Source: Malurus cyaneus samueli
Taxonomy: Eukaryota > Chordata > Aves > Passeriformes > Maluridae
DNA length: 64,000 nt
Direction: 5' to 3'
Assembly: GCA_009741485.1 (NCBI GenBank)
Contig: CM019217.1
Coordinates: 39,833,330-39,897,329, forward strand
In this document: piece by piece, positions 63,166 through 64,000 of the stretch
How positions within the stretch are numbered: position 1 is the first letter of the stretch
Layout: each line of letters opens with the position of its first letter
Made by a program: the position numbers and the translations under genes
Notes under the pieces: model-generated
What the model was told of the DNA's origin: nothing
The model's input: the letters and a program-made list of their open reading frames with translations, nothing else
Database searches by the model: none

Positions 63166-64000
63166 GGTTTTCCTCCAGTGATGAAAAAGTGAGAAGTTGG
63201 GGTTCAACTGTAAATTATGCTAACTTTGTGAAAGTTCTAATAGTGCAAGAATAACTTATCACTCGATGGTCATTAAAAGTCCCATCTAACCCTAACCCTT
63301 GTTTAAATCTGTGGTCTTTATCAAAACACCCAAACTTAATTTCAGAACAAGAAAGATCTCTTGATCTAAGTTTGAAGTGTTTGGCTCCCTGATTTTCATC
63401 AAGATAATGCAATTCTTTGATGAAAATCCTGTGAAATAGGGTCCGTCTAGGTTTCCCTTTACACTGCAAGCCTTGAACTGCTAATCTGACAGGGAATGAT
63501 GGGATGTTTAAAATACGTATTTTAATTTGTTATAAGAAAATAATGTAATTTAATACTCAGAAACTAGACTCAAGAAAAGAATAATTATCTAAGAACAAGG
63601 AATTGATTTAATCTGGATTATCTTCTTATTTCTGTAACTATTAAATAGATTTTATGAATGAGGCTGCAGAACTAGCTAAAAAATCCACAATACCATACTT
63701 ATAAAATTCTCTATAGACACTGGTTTTAAAAATATAGTGATAACTTCAATATAGTGCCCAAACATTGTGTGTCTGTGAGTGAAAACGTGGGAGAGATTAT
63801 AGAGAGAAATGTAATTTCAAAAGGTGCAGAATTATTCACCCAATATAATAAATGAAATGATTTCCCTAAGTATCTGTTCATGTTAAAGTTATGGAAAACT
63901 TTTCCTTGTACTGTAGATGTTCCACATCCTTCTTCACAAGGCAGAGCAATTGTTTTAACTATGAATTGCTTTCCAATTTACAGGATCAGCCTAAGCTGTC
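63166..64000. other. Unique non-coding DNA, right end
   Basis: No gene or repeat was recognised. Two CCCTAA-like units at 63286-63300 are too few to call a telomeric repeat. Confidence 0.55.

Noticed and set aside
63286..63300. CTAACCCTAACCC, telomere-like
   Set aside because: There are only about two units, below what would indicate an interstitial telomeric repeat.
1..64000. CRISPR arrays, bacterial operons, IS elements, tRNA/rRNA genes
   Set aside because: No regularly spaced repeats, no foldable tRNA, no rRNA-like sequence and no dense coding were seen. The window is vertebrate-type DNA.

Overview
This window looks like vertebrate nuclear DNA, most probably from a bird. It is AT-rich, CpG-poor and almost free of long open reading frames. 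Seven clearly recognisable CR1 LINE pieces are scattered through it on both strands; several end in the CR1 3' signature (copies of ATTCTATGA/ATTCTGTGA, or the reverse complement at the left edge of minus-strand copies). Near the right end is one solitary LTR of the avian ERVL-like type. No prokaryotic features (operons, ribosome-binding sites, CRISPR, IS elements) are present.

Layout: 1-9.49 kb is unique non-coding DNA with small repeats and a 5-base N gap. 9.49-11.54 kb is the largest CR1, a decayed ORF2 remnant on the plus strand. 11.5-18.3 kb is unique DNA with a possible very old CR1/L3-like relic near 12.85 kb. 18.35-19.48 kb is a local island of raised GC and CpG that contains the best candidate for real host coding sequence: an ATG-initiated 33-codon open frame (19231-19329) ending exactly at a strong splice donor. 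I read this as a possible (alternative) 5' coding exon whose remaining exons are downstream, probably mostly outside the window. 19.3-40.0 kb is a long stretch without a convincing exon. 40-52.2 kb holds five CR1 pieces (40.0, 42.5, 46.3, 49.0 and 51.9 kb). 52-64 kb is unique DNA with a CR1 at 60.2 kb, a probable older CR1-family relic at 61.4 kb, and the minus-strand LTR at 62.62-63.17 kb, with visible TATA and polyadenylation signals.

If the 19.2-kb exon is real, most of the window after it is the first intron of a large plus-strand gene, and the CR1 and LTR insertions lie inside that intron. I could not identify the gene. Several short stretches downstream are bounded by good splice consensus and keep one frame open (41857-41952, 45590-45622, 58403-58449). 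Such pairs also arise by chance in 64 kb, so they are given as findings, not as genes. I found no self-contained undescribed system. The points most worth checking are the CpG island with its exon and the 33-nt microexon candidate.
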